Assembly: GCF_009674825.1 (NCBI RefSeq)
Contig: NZ_WKJH01000018.1
Coordinates: 62,001-126,000, forward strand
From: Maribacter luteus
GTDB taxonomy: Bacteria; Bacteroidota; Bacteroidia; Flavobacteriales; Flavobacteriaceae
Length of the DNA: 64,000 nt
Direction of reading: 5' to 3'
Position numbers and translations under genes: made by a program. Shown here one piece after another: positions 9,446-18,880 of this stretch; position 1 is the first letter of the stretch, and each line of letters starts with the position of its first letter. Under the pieces are notes generated by a model, which did no database searches, was not told the origin of the DNA, and was given only the letters and a program-made list of their open reading frames with translations.

Positions 9446-10972
9446 TTAGTTTTTATCAATAAATTTTGATAATATCGTTTTAACATCTCTTACAGTCCCT
9501 GACTTCAGCCCCCCGTCTTTAGCACCGGTTATCCAGTACAATACCATTCCGGCATCTGAACAATCCCATTTTCCTTTTTGAAATTTGACTATATTATCGA
9601 CCTCTGCGATTTTTCCTTGGATCCAGACCCATTGTATTCTTGGGTCTGGGTGGTTTTTTGCCCAATCCCATTTTTCAATTGGCACCTTTAAATTCACATT
9701 TTGATCGGGGATGCGGACTTCCTCTATCCCAAAATCCAAAATCTGTTGCCACGTATAATAATCACCGGAATCATCATTTGCAGGATGGTGTGTTATTACT
9801 TTAACATATTTATGTTTTGAATTATCAGAGGCCTCCAATGCAAATCCTATGATATCCGGCTCTCCGGCTTCAATGATCCAGAGTGGGTCATTTTCAGATG
9901 ATGTGTTAATTGCTTTACTTAAATCATTGATGGTTTGTTCTTGTTGCCATTTAGCATCGAAGAAAGTCAAATCTTCAAAACCACCCCAACGCCTTGCCGT
10001 AACATCGCATGCGCTTTGCATTAAGGCGTGACGTTCTTTTTCTGCTGCTTCAGAAATCCTTTCTACCCTTTTTAAATCACAGCTATGGGAATAATGTACC
10101 AATCGCTTTTCTAGACCGGTAGCTCTTAGTAATGCGATAGAAACAGCTGTTCCACCTAGGTCATCCGGATCAGGGGAATTGCCATCTGCAACAATAGCAA
10201 TACGGCCTATTGGAGGGTTGATTTTTGGTTGGCCTATCTCAGAACCTAGCCATGTTGAAGGCAACTCATTTTCGAGGTTTTCTGTTGGAAAGAAATTCCT
10301 GTTTTTGGTCAAAATAAACTTATCGAATTCAAAACCATCTTCGCGCATGCTAAATTGAATGTCATGGATTCCTTTTGCAGTAATATCCAAATAAATCTCA
10401 TGGGGAATACCGCAATGATCCTCTTTAGTTCGCTGACGACTTGCCCAGGTCCATTGGTTTTTTCCTTCGCACCATTGCATACGTTGCCCATGGGCAGGCC
10501 ATTCACCATTTATTCCTACATGTAAACCGTTATCCTCACTTCCAGTGCTAAACGCCCGTACCCAAACATAATAGCGCCCTGGGGTGTTTATTTTGACCTT
10601 ATAGTGTACCACGGCCATTTCACCTGCCTTATTAGAAAAGTTTTCACCACGAATCAGTTCATCCCCATGGGTTACCCGAGAATCGGGTAAGAGTTCGATA
10701 TATGTATTTCCACTAGCACTTTGACTATGGTTTTTATCATCATCCTGGCCAACAACAGGAGCATAATCCAAGGTGGTTCTATACCATTGGCGTTTGTTAG
10801 ATTTACTTTGCTTGTAAAAGTCTTCTGCTTCGACAATAATAAGATCGTCCTGTTCAATGGTAATATATTGGTTATCGGCAATAGGAACATTTACTTCAGG
10901 TGATTGGGCATCTAGGGGTAGGGTAGATACCATCAAAAAAATAATAAGTGATAGGAATGATTTCATTCTCAT
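9446..10972 (-). CDS. Secreted two-domain protein: carbohydrate-binding-like module plus nucleoside-hydrolase-like domain
   Basis: A 508-residue secreted protein (signal peptide of about 22 residues). Residues of about 40-225 form a beta-sandwich-like module with VEAEDF, GRYYVWVRAFS and HDIQFSMREDGFEFDKFIL, the pattern of CBM-like domains found at the ends of several glycosidases. From about residue 255 a second domain starts with IAIVADGNSPDPDDLGGTA. The D-x-N-x-x-D-x-DD spacing (Asp 263, Asn 265, Asp 268, Asp 270, Asp 271) matches the calcium/ribose-binding motif of inosine-uridine nucleoside hydrolases and Sde0182-like proteins. The function in a PUL is unknown. An N- or O-glycosidase on a furanosyl or unusual sugar is possible but speculative. 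It lies between the DUF5060 gene (40 bp) and the lyase gene (36 bp). Confidence 0.7.
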   Translation of the reverse strand: MRMKSFLSLIIFLMVSTLPLDAQSPEVNVPIADNQYITIEQDDLIIVEAEDFYKQSKSNKRQWYRTTLDYAPVVGQDDDKNHSQSASGNTYIELLPDSRVTHGDELIRGENFSNKAGEMAVVHYKVKINTPGRYYVWVRAFSTGSEDNGLHVGINGEWPAHGQRMQWCEGKNQWTWASRQRTKEDHCGIPHEIYLDITAKGIHDIQFSMREDGFEFDKFILTKNRNFFPTENLENELPSTWLGSEIGQPKINPPIGRIAIVADGNSPDPDDLGGTAVSIALLRATGLEKRLVHYSHSCDLKRVERISEAAEKERHALMQSACDVTARRWGGFEDLTFFDAKWQQEQTINDLSKAINTSSENDPLWIIEAGEPDIIGFALEASDNSKHKYVKVITHHPANDDSGDYYTWQQILDFGIEEVRIPDQNVNLKVPIEKWDWAKNHPDPRIQWVWIQGKIAEVDNIVKFQKGKWDCSDAGMVLYWITGAKDGGLKSGTVRDVKTILSKFIDKN

Positions 10973-11012
10973 TTTTGATTATTTGTTTTGTTGACCAAAA
11001 CCGGTCGATAAG

Positions 11013-12893
11013 TCATGTGCCGAATTTCTTATCTCGACTTACTTTAATAATCCAATCCTTCTTTATTTCTTTTGGTGGATATCCTAAAAATCGGGTGCCA
11101 CCATTGCTTTTCACAGATTGTAGGGAGCCATACATCATTTCACCTCCATTTCTTGGGTCGAACCATTTAATTTCAAAAGTGTTTCCTGAATTTCCCAAAT
11201 CCAAGGAAATGGTCTCAGCTCCCATTTGAAGGTACACAAGGTAAACTTCATCCTTTTTAGCAAAGCAAAAACCTTTGCCACCTTTTATAAGGTAATCGGC
11301 CGGTTCCATTTCCCAGAAGGGTAGTTGTTCCTCAAAAAAATGTAAGGCATAACTATTTTGGTCCCAGAATAGGTCGCGGCTTCTGAAATCCTCACAGGTT
11401 AGGTCTGAATTTGGACTTGAATACCCAAAATACCATTCCAAACCAAAACCGCCGGCCATTAGGGTGCCCCAAAGAGCATTTGATCGTGCCATATCATGTT
11501 TTGAGTCTTCATCATCGGGTAGTAAGGCAATATTCGCCTTGCCCGGTTCATCAACTGACAAGGCCCACTTTTTCCCTGTTGCATTGGATTTCTCCCTCCA
11601 CTTCAAAACCCTTGGATGAACATCGGTAAATAAAGAATCACTTAATTGTAGGGAGGCTCCGGTTAATGGGGACTTATCACCAATGAAATCTTCGTAACGG
11701 CCATCTTTATTGGGGAATGTATGCAGTACCCTATGATGGTTGTATGGGTCTAATCGTTTTACATAATGGGCAACTTTCAATACTTCTTCGGTAGGTTGGT
11801 CGTTTTCTTCCCCTAGATTCCAGTTCATCGAAAGGTGATGCCCAAAGCGGGCAATGAGTTCGCGGTAGTATAATTTTCCCTCCGTTCCAAAAACTCCCTT
11901 GTCCATAAGGTGGTCCGTTTCGGTTTCATTGGTTTTAAAATGAAGGAACATGCCCAAGGTTTCGGCATATTCGAATATACGTTCCCACTGGTCCAATTTT
12001 GAAACATCCAAACGGGTCTTGTGAAAAAACGTTTCCCATGCTTCTATGTTCTTTTTGTTACTGGCATATTTTTCGTAATCGGAAATAGGTTTTTTCAGAA
12101 GATAGAAAAAGATATTTCGGTCGTCCCCATCTACGTTAAAGGTCAAAAAGGAAAATGCGTTCAATTCTTCAAAGGCTAAATAATTAATTGCGCCTAATAA
12201 ATTTTTCCCTTTATTTCCTTGCCAGACAAAAGGCTGTGCTTCTTCAGCGAAATCTTTTGCATGGGGTTCCCAATTTTTTCTTAGGTTTAAAGCATTGGTA
12301 GAGGCATCAAAATCTATATAACCGAGTAAGTTCTCTGGTGCATCGACCCCTAGTTTAATAAAGTATTTTCCCGTTTCCTCAAATTTTAAATAGGATTCCC
12401 CGACATAATTAAGACGTCCTTTGGCTCTATTGTCCCTTCCGGTTTTATCTGTTTCCACTATACTGAAACTTCCCCTTTCACCATCAATCGATCCTACAGA
12501 TTCCGCATTTTCAAAACTGTCGGCCACTGCAATTCCTTTGCCTTTTTTGAAAGATATACTATACCGCCATTTGCCCGTTGCATCCGGGGTAAATCTTGCT
12601 TGCCAAATATTTCCTGAAGTAGCACTGGTTTCGGCCGCATTGCCATCGGCAGCATAAAAACCGGGAACAATATATGTTTTGTCCCCATTGGTAAATGTAA
12701 CATCCAGACGATAATCGAGAAAAGGATTTTCGGCTGCCAATTCATTGGTTTCGACCCCTTCTATATTTAAGGTTATCCTGTGCCATTTTTTAAGTTCACC
12801 TTCTATTCCTACTTCTTTTTGTTGGGTACAGGAAAAAAAAGAATGACTAAATAAGACAATGCATAGCAAACGAAACCAAACGGGGTGTTTCAT
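11013..12893 (-). CDS. DUF5060-containing putative glycoside hydrolase lipoprotein
   Basis: A 626-residue lipoprotein (FFSC, Cys 22). Residues of about 30-150 match the DUF5060 beta-sandwich (WHRITLNIEG, then IWQARFTPDATGKWRYSISF). The central part is TIM-barrel-like, with MNWNLGEEND near 355-365 and WALSVDEPG near 443-451. The Glu residues in these two segments occupy the places expected for acid/base and nucleophile in clan GH-A type enzymes. The C-terminal about 90 residues resemble the 'putative collagen-binding domain' that often ends such proteins. The specificity is unknown. It is 6 bp downstream of the sulfatase-GH78 gene, so the two are co-expressed. Confidence in an enzyme role is moderate. 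Confidence 0.7.
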   Translation of the reverse strand: MKHPVWFRLLCIVLFSHSFFSCTQQKEVGIEGELKKWHRITLNIEGVETNELAAENPFLDYRLDVTFTNGDKTYIVPGFYAADGNAAETSATSGNIWQARFTPDATGKWRYSISFKKGKGIAVADSFENAESVGSIDGERGSFSIVETDKTGRDNRAKGRLNYVGESYLKFEETGKYFIKLGVDAPENLLGYIDFDASTNALNLRKNWEPHAKDFAEEAQPFVWQGNKGKNLLGAINYLAFEELNAFSFLTFNVDGDDRNIFFYLLKKPISDYEKYASNKKNIEAWETFFHKTRLDVSKLDQWERIFEYAETLGMFLHFKTNETETDHLMDKGVFGTEGKLYYRELIARFGHHLSMNWNLGEENDQPTEEVLKVAHYVKRLDPYNHHRVLHTFPNKDGRYEDFIGDKSPLTGASLQLSDSLFTDVHPRVLKWREKSNATGKKWALSVDEPGKANIALLPDDEDSKHDMARSNALWGTLMAGGFGLEWYFGYSSPNSDLTCEDFRSRDLFWDQNSYALHFFEEQLPFWEMEPADYLIKGGKGFCFAKKDEVYLVYLQMGAETISLDLGNSGNTFEIKWFDPRNGGEMMYGSLQSVKSNGGTRFLGYPPKEIKKDWIIKVSRDKKFGT

Positions 12894-12899
12894 ATAAAT

Positions 12900-15800
12900 T
12901 TAAAATGAATTTATTTTTAATTGGATCGTATGTTCACCTGGTGACAATCTAATCGATTCGAAAGCTGACGGAACTTTTTGTCCGTTGTGAATCAAGTCCT
13001 TACCATCCAGTCCATTCAATGAAAATTCGGCCACCATATTACCAGGTACTTCTATTATATAGGTTTGAAGTCGTGGTCCGTTATGGGTATATTTTCCTTT
13101 AATGGTCCCCCTTACAGTAGGGACTTCAATGCTACTTGATTTTAAATTGCTCATTTGAGGTTTAATCGTGGCCACCCCAAACCCGGGTGTTTTTGGTTTT
13201 ATTCCCCATAAACCCCTTGGTATAACATTGGCTGGCACAGCTCCCCACGCGTGGTTCCAGTCTAAGTTATTCTTATATTTATTGTCCCAAGCTTCCAGTG
13301 TAATGGTAGAACCTATACGAATCATGTTATACCAACTTCTTTCTGCCGTACTTGCTAATAGATCCAGGGCATAATCTTCTTCTCCAGCATTATACAAACC
13401 ATCCATTAAGAATTGGGAGCCATATACACTACATGCCAAACCTCGGGATTTAACGTAATCCACTACCGAGCTATAATGTTCCTCTGGGACCAAACCAAAG
13501 GCCAATGGCATCATATTGGCGTGTAATGATGCGTGGTCTGTACCTATTCCGTCTACATAGATTCCACGTTCTTTATCGAACATTTGCTCATTAACAGCCT
13601 TTTTGGCTTTTGCTGCCCTTAGCTCAAAATCAAGGACTTCTTGTGTTTTACCCAGTATTTTGGCAAATTCCGCCATGATTTTCATATTCTCATAGAAGAA
13701 TGAATTTATTACCGTACTATAAGGTTTGAATACAAAACCATCGCGTTCCCCTTTGGTTTCACTTCCGTTAAAATTAGCTCCCGGCCAATCTACGATATCT
13801 GTCAAAGGTTTTTTATAACCATCGGGGAATCCTAATTTTCGCATAAATTCCGCATCTACCTTAGTAGAGGTAATTAAGCCGTCTTCATTTGAAAGTTCAT
13901 ATAATGACTTATGTTTTAAGGCGTCATAGTAACGCTCTATGAGCTCTGTATTACCTGTGTACATATAATCGGCATATATCAACAAAGGAACATGCTGCTG
14001 CCATTCGGTCGGCCAAGTAGGGTGCTGCATAAAATACTCTATGGTACGCCTGGCCATGGCGTACTCCCGATCGGTGGTATAATGACTCAATTGATTTAGA
14101 TAGGCATCGGCTTCATAAGGAATACGCTCTCTATCACCATCTACATATAGCCCATTAAAGGTGGTTGCTTTGATAGAATATTTACACAAATCCCAAACTT
14201 GATTTAAGATCGTATTGTTACTCTTAAAACTACTGGCACTATCATCCCAATAGGTGTGAAATGCCAATTGCTCAACATCTTTTGATTTAATCTCTGATTG
14301 GGTACCTTCAATTTCAGCATACCTGAACGGCACCAATGGAGGAAATCCGTCTGGTAATGGTATAGCCTTATTCGGTCTTGTATTCCTTTCGTCAGTTTGA
14401 ACAGGAATCCTATAGGTGGTTTGTCCTGGTTTTACGTTGACTTTCAATTCTTGGTAACGAATATTGCTTTTTGCGGGAGGGGTCCGGTTAACATTGCCCT
14501 GCCCATCCAACATTTCTCCCACTCTAATGGTTAAAGTGTGCGGGGTTTCTGCATGGTATGTGAAATCCATGGTAGCAAAAGCAGCTTTACCAAAATCCAT
14601 AAAATAAAAACCATTTTTATTTTCGAACTTTTCCGGCTTGATCTTATCCATTATGAATTTATTCTCAGTGGATATGATATAACTATCACTTTTTCCTGTA
14701 GTGAATTTTTGGGCTTCTGAGTAATTGACCAAACGATTTTCATCATCCCAAATGCGTACTTTCCAATAATAGGTTTTACCTATTTCTAAAGGTTTTCCTT
14801 CATATTCCACATTTGTTGATTTTCCCGAGGCAACTCGTTGGCTATCCCAAATGTCCCCATTATTGTTATCGATACCCGATTTGCTTGAAGCAACTAAAAT
14901 CTGATAGGCCGACTGGAAATTTGATTCTAATGGCACTGTCCAACCAAACTCAGGTTTTAAATCAAAAATTTTTACATCCGTGCTAGGTTCTCTAATAAGT
15001 TCAACGGTTAGATCTACAGGTGGGGAAGTATATTTGTCGCTGTTTTTCTGTATTAAAATTTCAAGTTTTGCTCTTAATTTATCGGATATGTTTTTATACT
15101 TTTTCTTGCCAATCAAGTTCTTAATCTCTTGTGGGTCTTTTTTTAAATTATAAAGTTCCTCAATGGATTTGTCGTTTACATACCTAAAATATTTCCATTC
15201 TTCCGTTCGCACCCCTTCGCTTGGAGGAATATTTTCAAAATCCCATAAATGTTCGATTAAAACCGTGTCTCTGTTGATTTCGTTGGTTTCTTGCTCGACT
15301 ATTGGCAATAAACTTTTTCCTTGCCATGATTCCGGAGCTTTAACCCCAGCCACATCCGCAATTGTAGATGTCACGTCAATGTTAAGAACCATGTCATTGA
15401 TATCTTGGTGCTTGTTTATCCTTGGGTCATAAATTATCAATGGTACGCGAACGGAATTATCATACATGAGCCATTTACCTGCCAATTGGCGTTCTCCCAT
15501 AAAGTAACCATTATCCCCCATTAGGATAATAACGGTGTTTTTATCCAGTCCTTTTCTCTTAAGTTCTTCCCTGATTTTTGCGATTTCCCGATCAACACCC
15601 GAAATCATTCGATAATACCCTTTTACGCTATGTTGGTATTTTTCCGGGGTGTCGTAACGCCAAGTCCATCGTAATCTATTGAAACCATCACGAACAGATT
15701 TTGGTAGGGCCTCGAAGAATTTGTCATCTGCCAATTCTGGACCGGGCATATTGGTGTTTTGGAGCAATGCATCAGACTCTTCTTGCCAAAAATATTGTTC

Positions 15801-16421
15801 TTTTGCACCATCATGAGCGTGCGGCGCACTGAAACTGAGTGAAAGACAGAAAGGTTTTTCCTTGTCTGCCCCTGCTATGAAATCTATTGCTTTTTGTCCG
15901 GTATATCGCGTTAGGTGAACCGTATCCTTACCTAAGGTTTTGTAGTAGTATCCCCTTCTGTCTTTATAGGAGTTGTTTCGATCGTAAGATTCATAGATGT
16001 CAAATTGTTTGTCCAATCCCTCGTAACGAACGCCGAATTTACCGAAGAATCCCGTCATGTATCCGTTTTCTTTCAATACCCTTGGATAGGAATTTACCAT
16101 ATAGCTTTCCCTGATGTTCCCTGTTTGAAAGTTGAAATTATGGGTGCGCTCATGAAGTCCCGTCCAAAGACTGGCTCTACTCGCTGCACAAATGGGAGTA
16201 GTAACCATGGCGTTGTTGAAATAAGTTCCCTCAGTGGCCAATTTGTCCATTTCAGGAGTAGAAATCAATTTGTTGCCTGCATACCCCAATGCGTCAAAAC
16301 GCTGGTCATCTGTCAGTATGAAAATGATATTGGGTTTTTTTGTTTCATCTGTTTCATTTTGTGCTTTTACCATAATAATGGAAAAACAAAAAAGGATAAC
16401 TGTAAATAGTCTCATTTTCAT
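12900..16421 (-). CDS. Sulfatase-GH78 alpha-L-rhamnosidase fusion
   Basis: A 1173-residue secreted protein (signal peptide about 20 residues). Residues of about 29-465 are an S1 sulfatase with [11 protein letters not shown], the active-site motif CAASR (Cys 78, with Ala in place of the usual Pro) and [17 protein letters not shown]. From about residue 475 a GH78-type rhamnosidase follows: [10 protein letters not shown] and [12 protein letters not shown] (N-terminal beta domain), then [15 protein letters not shown] and [21 protein letters not shown] in the alpha/alpha barrel, which correspond to the acid and base loops of GH78. Both activities would act on one substrate, for example desulfating and then removing terminal L-rhamnose. 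Fusions of this layout are known from the ulvan PUL of Formosa agariphila. It is the first gene of an eight-gene operon starting from promoter A at 16,496-16,540. Confidence 0.92.
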   Translation of the reverse strand: MKMRLFTVILFCFSIIMVKAQNETDETKKPNIIFILTDDQRFDALGYAGNKLISTPEMDKLATEGTYFNNAMVTTPICAASRASLWTGLHERTHNFNFQTGNIRESYMVNSYPRVLKENGYMTGFFGKFGVRYEGLDKQFDIYESYDRNNSYKDRRGYYYKTLGKDTVHLTRYTGQKAIDFIAGADKEKPFCLSLSFSAPHAHDGAKEQYFWQEESDALLQNTNMPGPELADDKFFEALPKSVRDGFNRLRWTWRYDTPEKYQHSVKGYYRMISGVDREIAKIREELKRKGLDKNTVIILMGDNGYFMGERQLAGKWLMYDNSVRVPLIIYDPRINKHQDINDMVLNIDVTSTIADVAGVKAPESWQGKSLLPIVEQETNEINRDTVLIEHLWDFENIPPSEGVRTEEWKYFRYVNDKSIEELYNLKKDPQEIKNLIGKKKYKNISDKLRAKLEILIQKNSDKYTSPPVDLTVELIREPSTDVKIFDLKPEFGWTVPLESNFQSAYQILVASSKSGIDNNNGDIWDSQRVASGKSTNVEYEGKPLEIGKTYYWKVRIWDDENRLVNYSEAQKFTTGKSDSYIISTENKFIMDKIKPEKFENKNGFYFMDFGKAAFATMDFTYHAETPHTLTIRVGEMLDGQGNVNRTPPAKSNIRYQELKVNVKPGQTTYRIPVQTDERNTRPNKAIPLPDGFPPLVPFRYAEIEGTQSEIKSKDVEQLAFHTYWDDSASSFKSNNTILNQVWDLCKYSIKATTFNGLYVDGDRERIPYEADAYLNQLSHYTTDREYAMARRTIEYFMQHPTWPTEWQQHVPLLIYADYMYTGNTELIERYYDALKHKSLYELSNEDGLITSTKVDAEFMRKLGFPDGYKKPLTDIVDWPGANFNGSETKGERDGFVFKPYSTVINSFFYENMKIMAEFAKILGKTQEVLDFELRAAKAKKAVNEQMFDKERGIYVDGIGTDHASLHANMMPLAFGLVPEEHYSSVVDYVKSRGLACSVYGSQFLMDGLYNAGEEDYALDLLASTAERSWYNMIRIGSTITLEAWDNKYKNNLDWNHAWGAVPANVIPRGLWGIKPKTPGFGVATIKPQMSNLKSSSIEVPTVRGTIKGKYTHNGPRLQTYIIEVPGNMVAEFSLNGLDGKDLIHNGQKVPSAFESIRLSPGEHTIQLKINSF

Positions 16422-17005
16422 CGAAATATATTTTAAAGTATTGACTTGAATAGCCGTGACATAAGCTGGCTATATGTTATTAAGATAATGTTCTTCAAAC
16501 TTATGTTTCAAAGGGATAATATCCATCCTGTTCTGTCCTGAAATTTTGAGTAATAAAAACAACTTAAATTCTGTTGTTTAAAGCAAATTACTAATCTTCT
16601 CTAAATTATGCGTTTTAACATTGCCCCTGACTTTAAACCTTAAATGATAGGGGAGAGGATATTGAAGTTTTAATTATTGGAAATAATTTTTTTTTCGGGT
16701 ATTTATTTAATCCAGTGATGTATAAAAAGCATTATCTTTTATGGTCGTTTATATTCAATAAGAGGAGAGAAGTTCTTAAATGGGATTATTATAATAATCA
16801 AAGCTCTTGTCAGTGATTGTATTGGTTTTTTTTTACCTTTATAGATGTCAAAAAGCCATATTCTGATTACCAGTTTCGGTGTTCAATACACATTCTTGCA
16901 AAATGATATCTGAAACTTGGTTAAATCATATTTAGTGACGATTTGATTGGTTTTTTCTTCTTTTTAATATTCTTGAATAAAAAAATTCCCGTAAACTAAA
17001 TTAAC
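16422..17005. other. Divergent intergenic region between the left operon and the plus-strand sulfatase
   Basis: This 584-bp AT-rich gap contains promoter A on the minus strand. On the plus side I see no CAGNA-type element upstream of the sulfatase at 17,006, only T-rich tracts and an imperfect T-rich repeat near 16,812 and 16,933. No open frame of note and no RNA gene were recognised. Confidence 0.7.
16496..16540 (-). promoter_or_regulatory. PUL promoter A: CAGNA-repeat element plus -7 box
   Basis: In the minus-strand direction, positions 16540-16525 read CAGGACAGAACAGGAT, three CAGNA-like 5-mers. A box TAAGTTTG follows at 16503-16496, matching the Bacteroidetes -7 consensus TAnnTTTG exactly. 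Exactly 21 bases separate element and box. The same arrangement occurs at the three other minus-strand PUL operons. It lies about 75 bp upstream of the sulfatase-GH78 start. Activator-site function is inferred. Confidence 0.65.
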
Positions 17006-18769
17006 ATGAAAAATTATTTCGTCTTGTTTAAGATTCTAACATTTTTTGCACTTAGCTGTTTGTTATTGGCAAGCTGCCAATCCAAAACCAAGGAAACAAA
17101 AAACTTTTCTTCGTCAGTTGCTACGAACGAGTTGCCCCAACGCCCTAATATTCTATGGTTGGTGACCGAAGATATGGGTGCTTATATTCCTTCTTTTGGT
17201 GATTCGACTATAGTAACACCGAATTTAAGTCGATTAGCAAAAGAAGGAGTCGTATATCCAAATTTATATTCTACCTCTGGGGTATGCGCTCCAAGTAGAG
17301 CGGCAATTGCTACGGGGATGTATCCTACGAGTATTGGGGCGAATGATATGAGAACTACTTCGAATACCAATGAAACAGGTTTGCCTGCATATGGCGCGGT
17401 TCCTCCACCCGAAGTGCGTATGGTCAGTGAATTGCTTCGGATGAACGGTTATTATTGTTCAAACAATTATAAAGAGGATTATCAATTTAAAGCCCCTAAA
17501 ACAGCATGGGATGAGAGTGGGCCATATGCCCATTGGCGCAATCGCGATAAGAATCAGCCTTTTTTCTCTGTATTCAATTTTACCGAAACGCATGAGTCGG
17601 GATTATTTGAACCTTATGGTTTCAGAAAAATAGAAACCAGGCATTACCATGAAGGGGATACAACCTATACATGGGGTCCAGGACGAATGACTGAAGAAGA
17701 AACACCCGTACACTTGCCAAAAGATACAGAGTTTAACATTCCCCCCTATTTACCCAATACGCCCGTGGTGCGCCGCGATATGTGGAAATTATACAATAAT
17801 ATTGCTGAGATGGATCGTCAAGTCGGGGCGGTATTGAAGCAGTTGGAGGAAGATGGTCTGTTGGATAACACCATTGTCTTTTTCTATGGAGATCATGGTG
17901 GTCCGTTGCCTAGAGAGAAACGCTTGATCTATGATTCAGGATTGAATACTCCCATGATCATTCGATTCCCTAATAAGGTCAATGCAGGGATTAAAGATGG
18001 TGAATTGATCAGTTTTGTCGATTTTGCCCCCACTCTTCTTTCTTTAGTGGGTATTGAGCCTCCCGCATATTTACAAGGACAAGCTTTTTTAGGTGTCGAT
18101 AAATCGAGTAAGGAACGCAAATATATTCATGCTGCCGCTGATCGGTTTGATGAGATTACCGACGTAATCAGGGCCGTGCGGGATGATCAATTTAAGTACA
18201 TTCGAAATTACAGACCTGATCAAGGTTATTATTTACCCGTTGGGTACAGGGAAAAAATACCTACAATGCAGGAATTATTGCGTTTACGTGATGAAGGAAA
18301 TTTGGACAGTATACAATCACTTTGGTTCAGGAATCGAAAAGACCCTGAAGAATTGTATGATTGCAAGTCCGACCCCCACGAAATACATAATTTGGCCAAG
18401 GATCCTGCCTTTAAAGGAAAATTGGAAGAATTGCGAACAGAAATGGATCGTTGGCTTAAAGAGATTGAGGATGAGCCCAATCTTCCGGAAAGGGGGTTGA
18501 TTGCCCAGTTGTGGAATGGCGCAGAAACGCAACCTGTAACTTCGAAACCTGAAATTGAAATAATTAATAATAAGATTTTGATTAACTGTGCTACTGAAGG
18601 TGCCTCATTGGGATATAAGATTATTGGTAAAGATGGGAATATACCTAAAGTTTGGACCGTCTATCAAGAACCTTTTGAAGCTCCAGAAGGTAGTAAATTA
18701 CTATCACAAGCCTATCGGATAGGGTTTATTCCTAGTAGTATTGTAGAGCATACTAATATTGGTAGTTAA
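17006..18769 (+). CDS. S1-type sulfatase lipoprotein
   Basis: A 587-residue sulfatase and the only plus-strand gene of the PUL. The signal peptide ends in LLASC (Cys 24). Motifs are LVTEDMGAYIPSFGD (with Glu-Asp where many sulfatases have Asp-Asp), the active-site CAPSR (Cys 94) and YGDHGGPLPREKR. The last about 80 residues, after the sulfatase core, form a small beta-type tail (ASLGYKIIGKDG...) resembling the chitobiase/hexosaminidase C-terminal fold. It is isolated between promoter A and the strong bidirectional terminator at 18,824 and has no copy of the shared PUL promoter element, so its expression may be controlled differently. The sulfate position it removes is not predictable here. 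Confidence 0.92.
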   Translation: MKNYFVLFKILTFFALSCLLLASCQSKTKETKNFSSSVATNELPQRPNILWLVTEDMGAYIPSFGDSTIVTPNLSRLAKEGVVYPNLYSTSGVCAPSRAAIATGMYPTSIGANDMRTTSNTNETGLPAYGAVPPPEVRMVSELLRMNGYYCSNNYKEDYQFKAPKTAWDESGPYAHWRNRDKNQPFFSVFNFTETHESGLFEPYGFRKIETRHYHEGDTTYTWGPGRMTEEETPVHLPKDTEFNIPPYLPNTPVVRRDMWKLYNNIAEMDRQVGAVLKQLEEDGLLDNTIVFFYGDHGGPLPREKRLIYDSGLNTPMIIRFPNKVNAGIKDGELISFVDFAPTLLSLVGIEPPAYLQGQAFLGVDKSSKERKYIHAAADRFDEITDVIRAVRDDQFKYIRNYRPDQGYYLPVGYREKIPTMQELLRLRDEGNLDSIQSLWFRNRKDPEELYDCKSDPHEIHNLAKDPAFKGKLEELRTEMDRWLKEIEDEPNLPERGLIAQLWNGAETQPVTSKPEIEIINNKILINCATEGASLGYKIIGKDGNIPKVWTVYQEPFEAPEGSKLLSQAYRIGFIPSSIVEHTNIGS

Positions 18770-18823
18770 TATAATGATCTACGTGATTTTCATTCACCTT
18801 ATATCAAATAATATTGAAAACTT

Positions 18824-18852
18824 AAAAACCCCGGTAAGTAGCCGGGGTTTTT
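18824..18852. terminator. Bidirectional intrinsic terminator between convergent genes
   Basis: A perfect 11-bp inverted repeat, AAAAACCCCGG (18824-18834) and CCGGGGTTTTT (18842-18852), with a 7-nt loop. T-tracts lie on the exit side in both directions. It sits between the convergent stops of the plus-strand sulfatase (18769) and the GH78 gene (18881). Confidence 0.93.
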
Positions 18853-18880
18853 ATTTACGGAAATTTATGATTTTTCAGGA

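Noticed and set aside
16811-16957. Imperfect repeat AGTGA...ATTGGTTTTTT near 16,812 and 16,933 upstream of the plus-strand sulfatase
   Set aside because: Similarity is mostly the T-tract, with gaps needed to align; not convincing as an operator pair.
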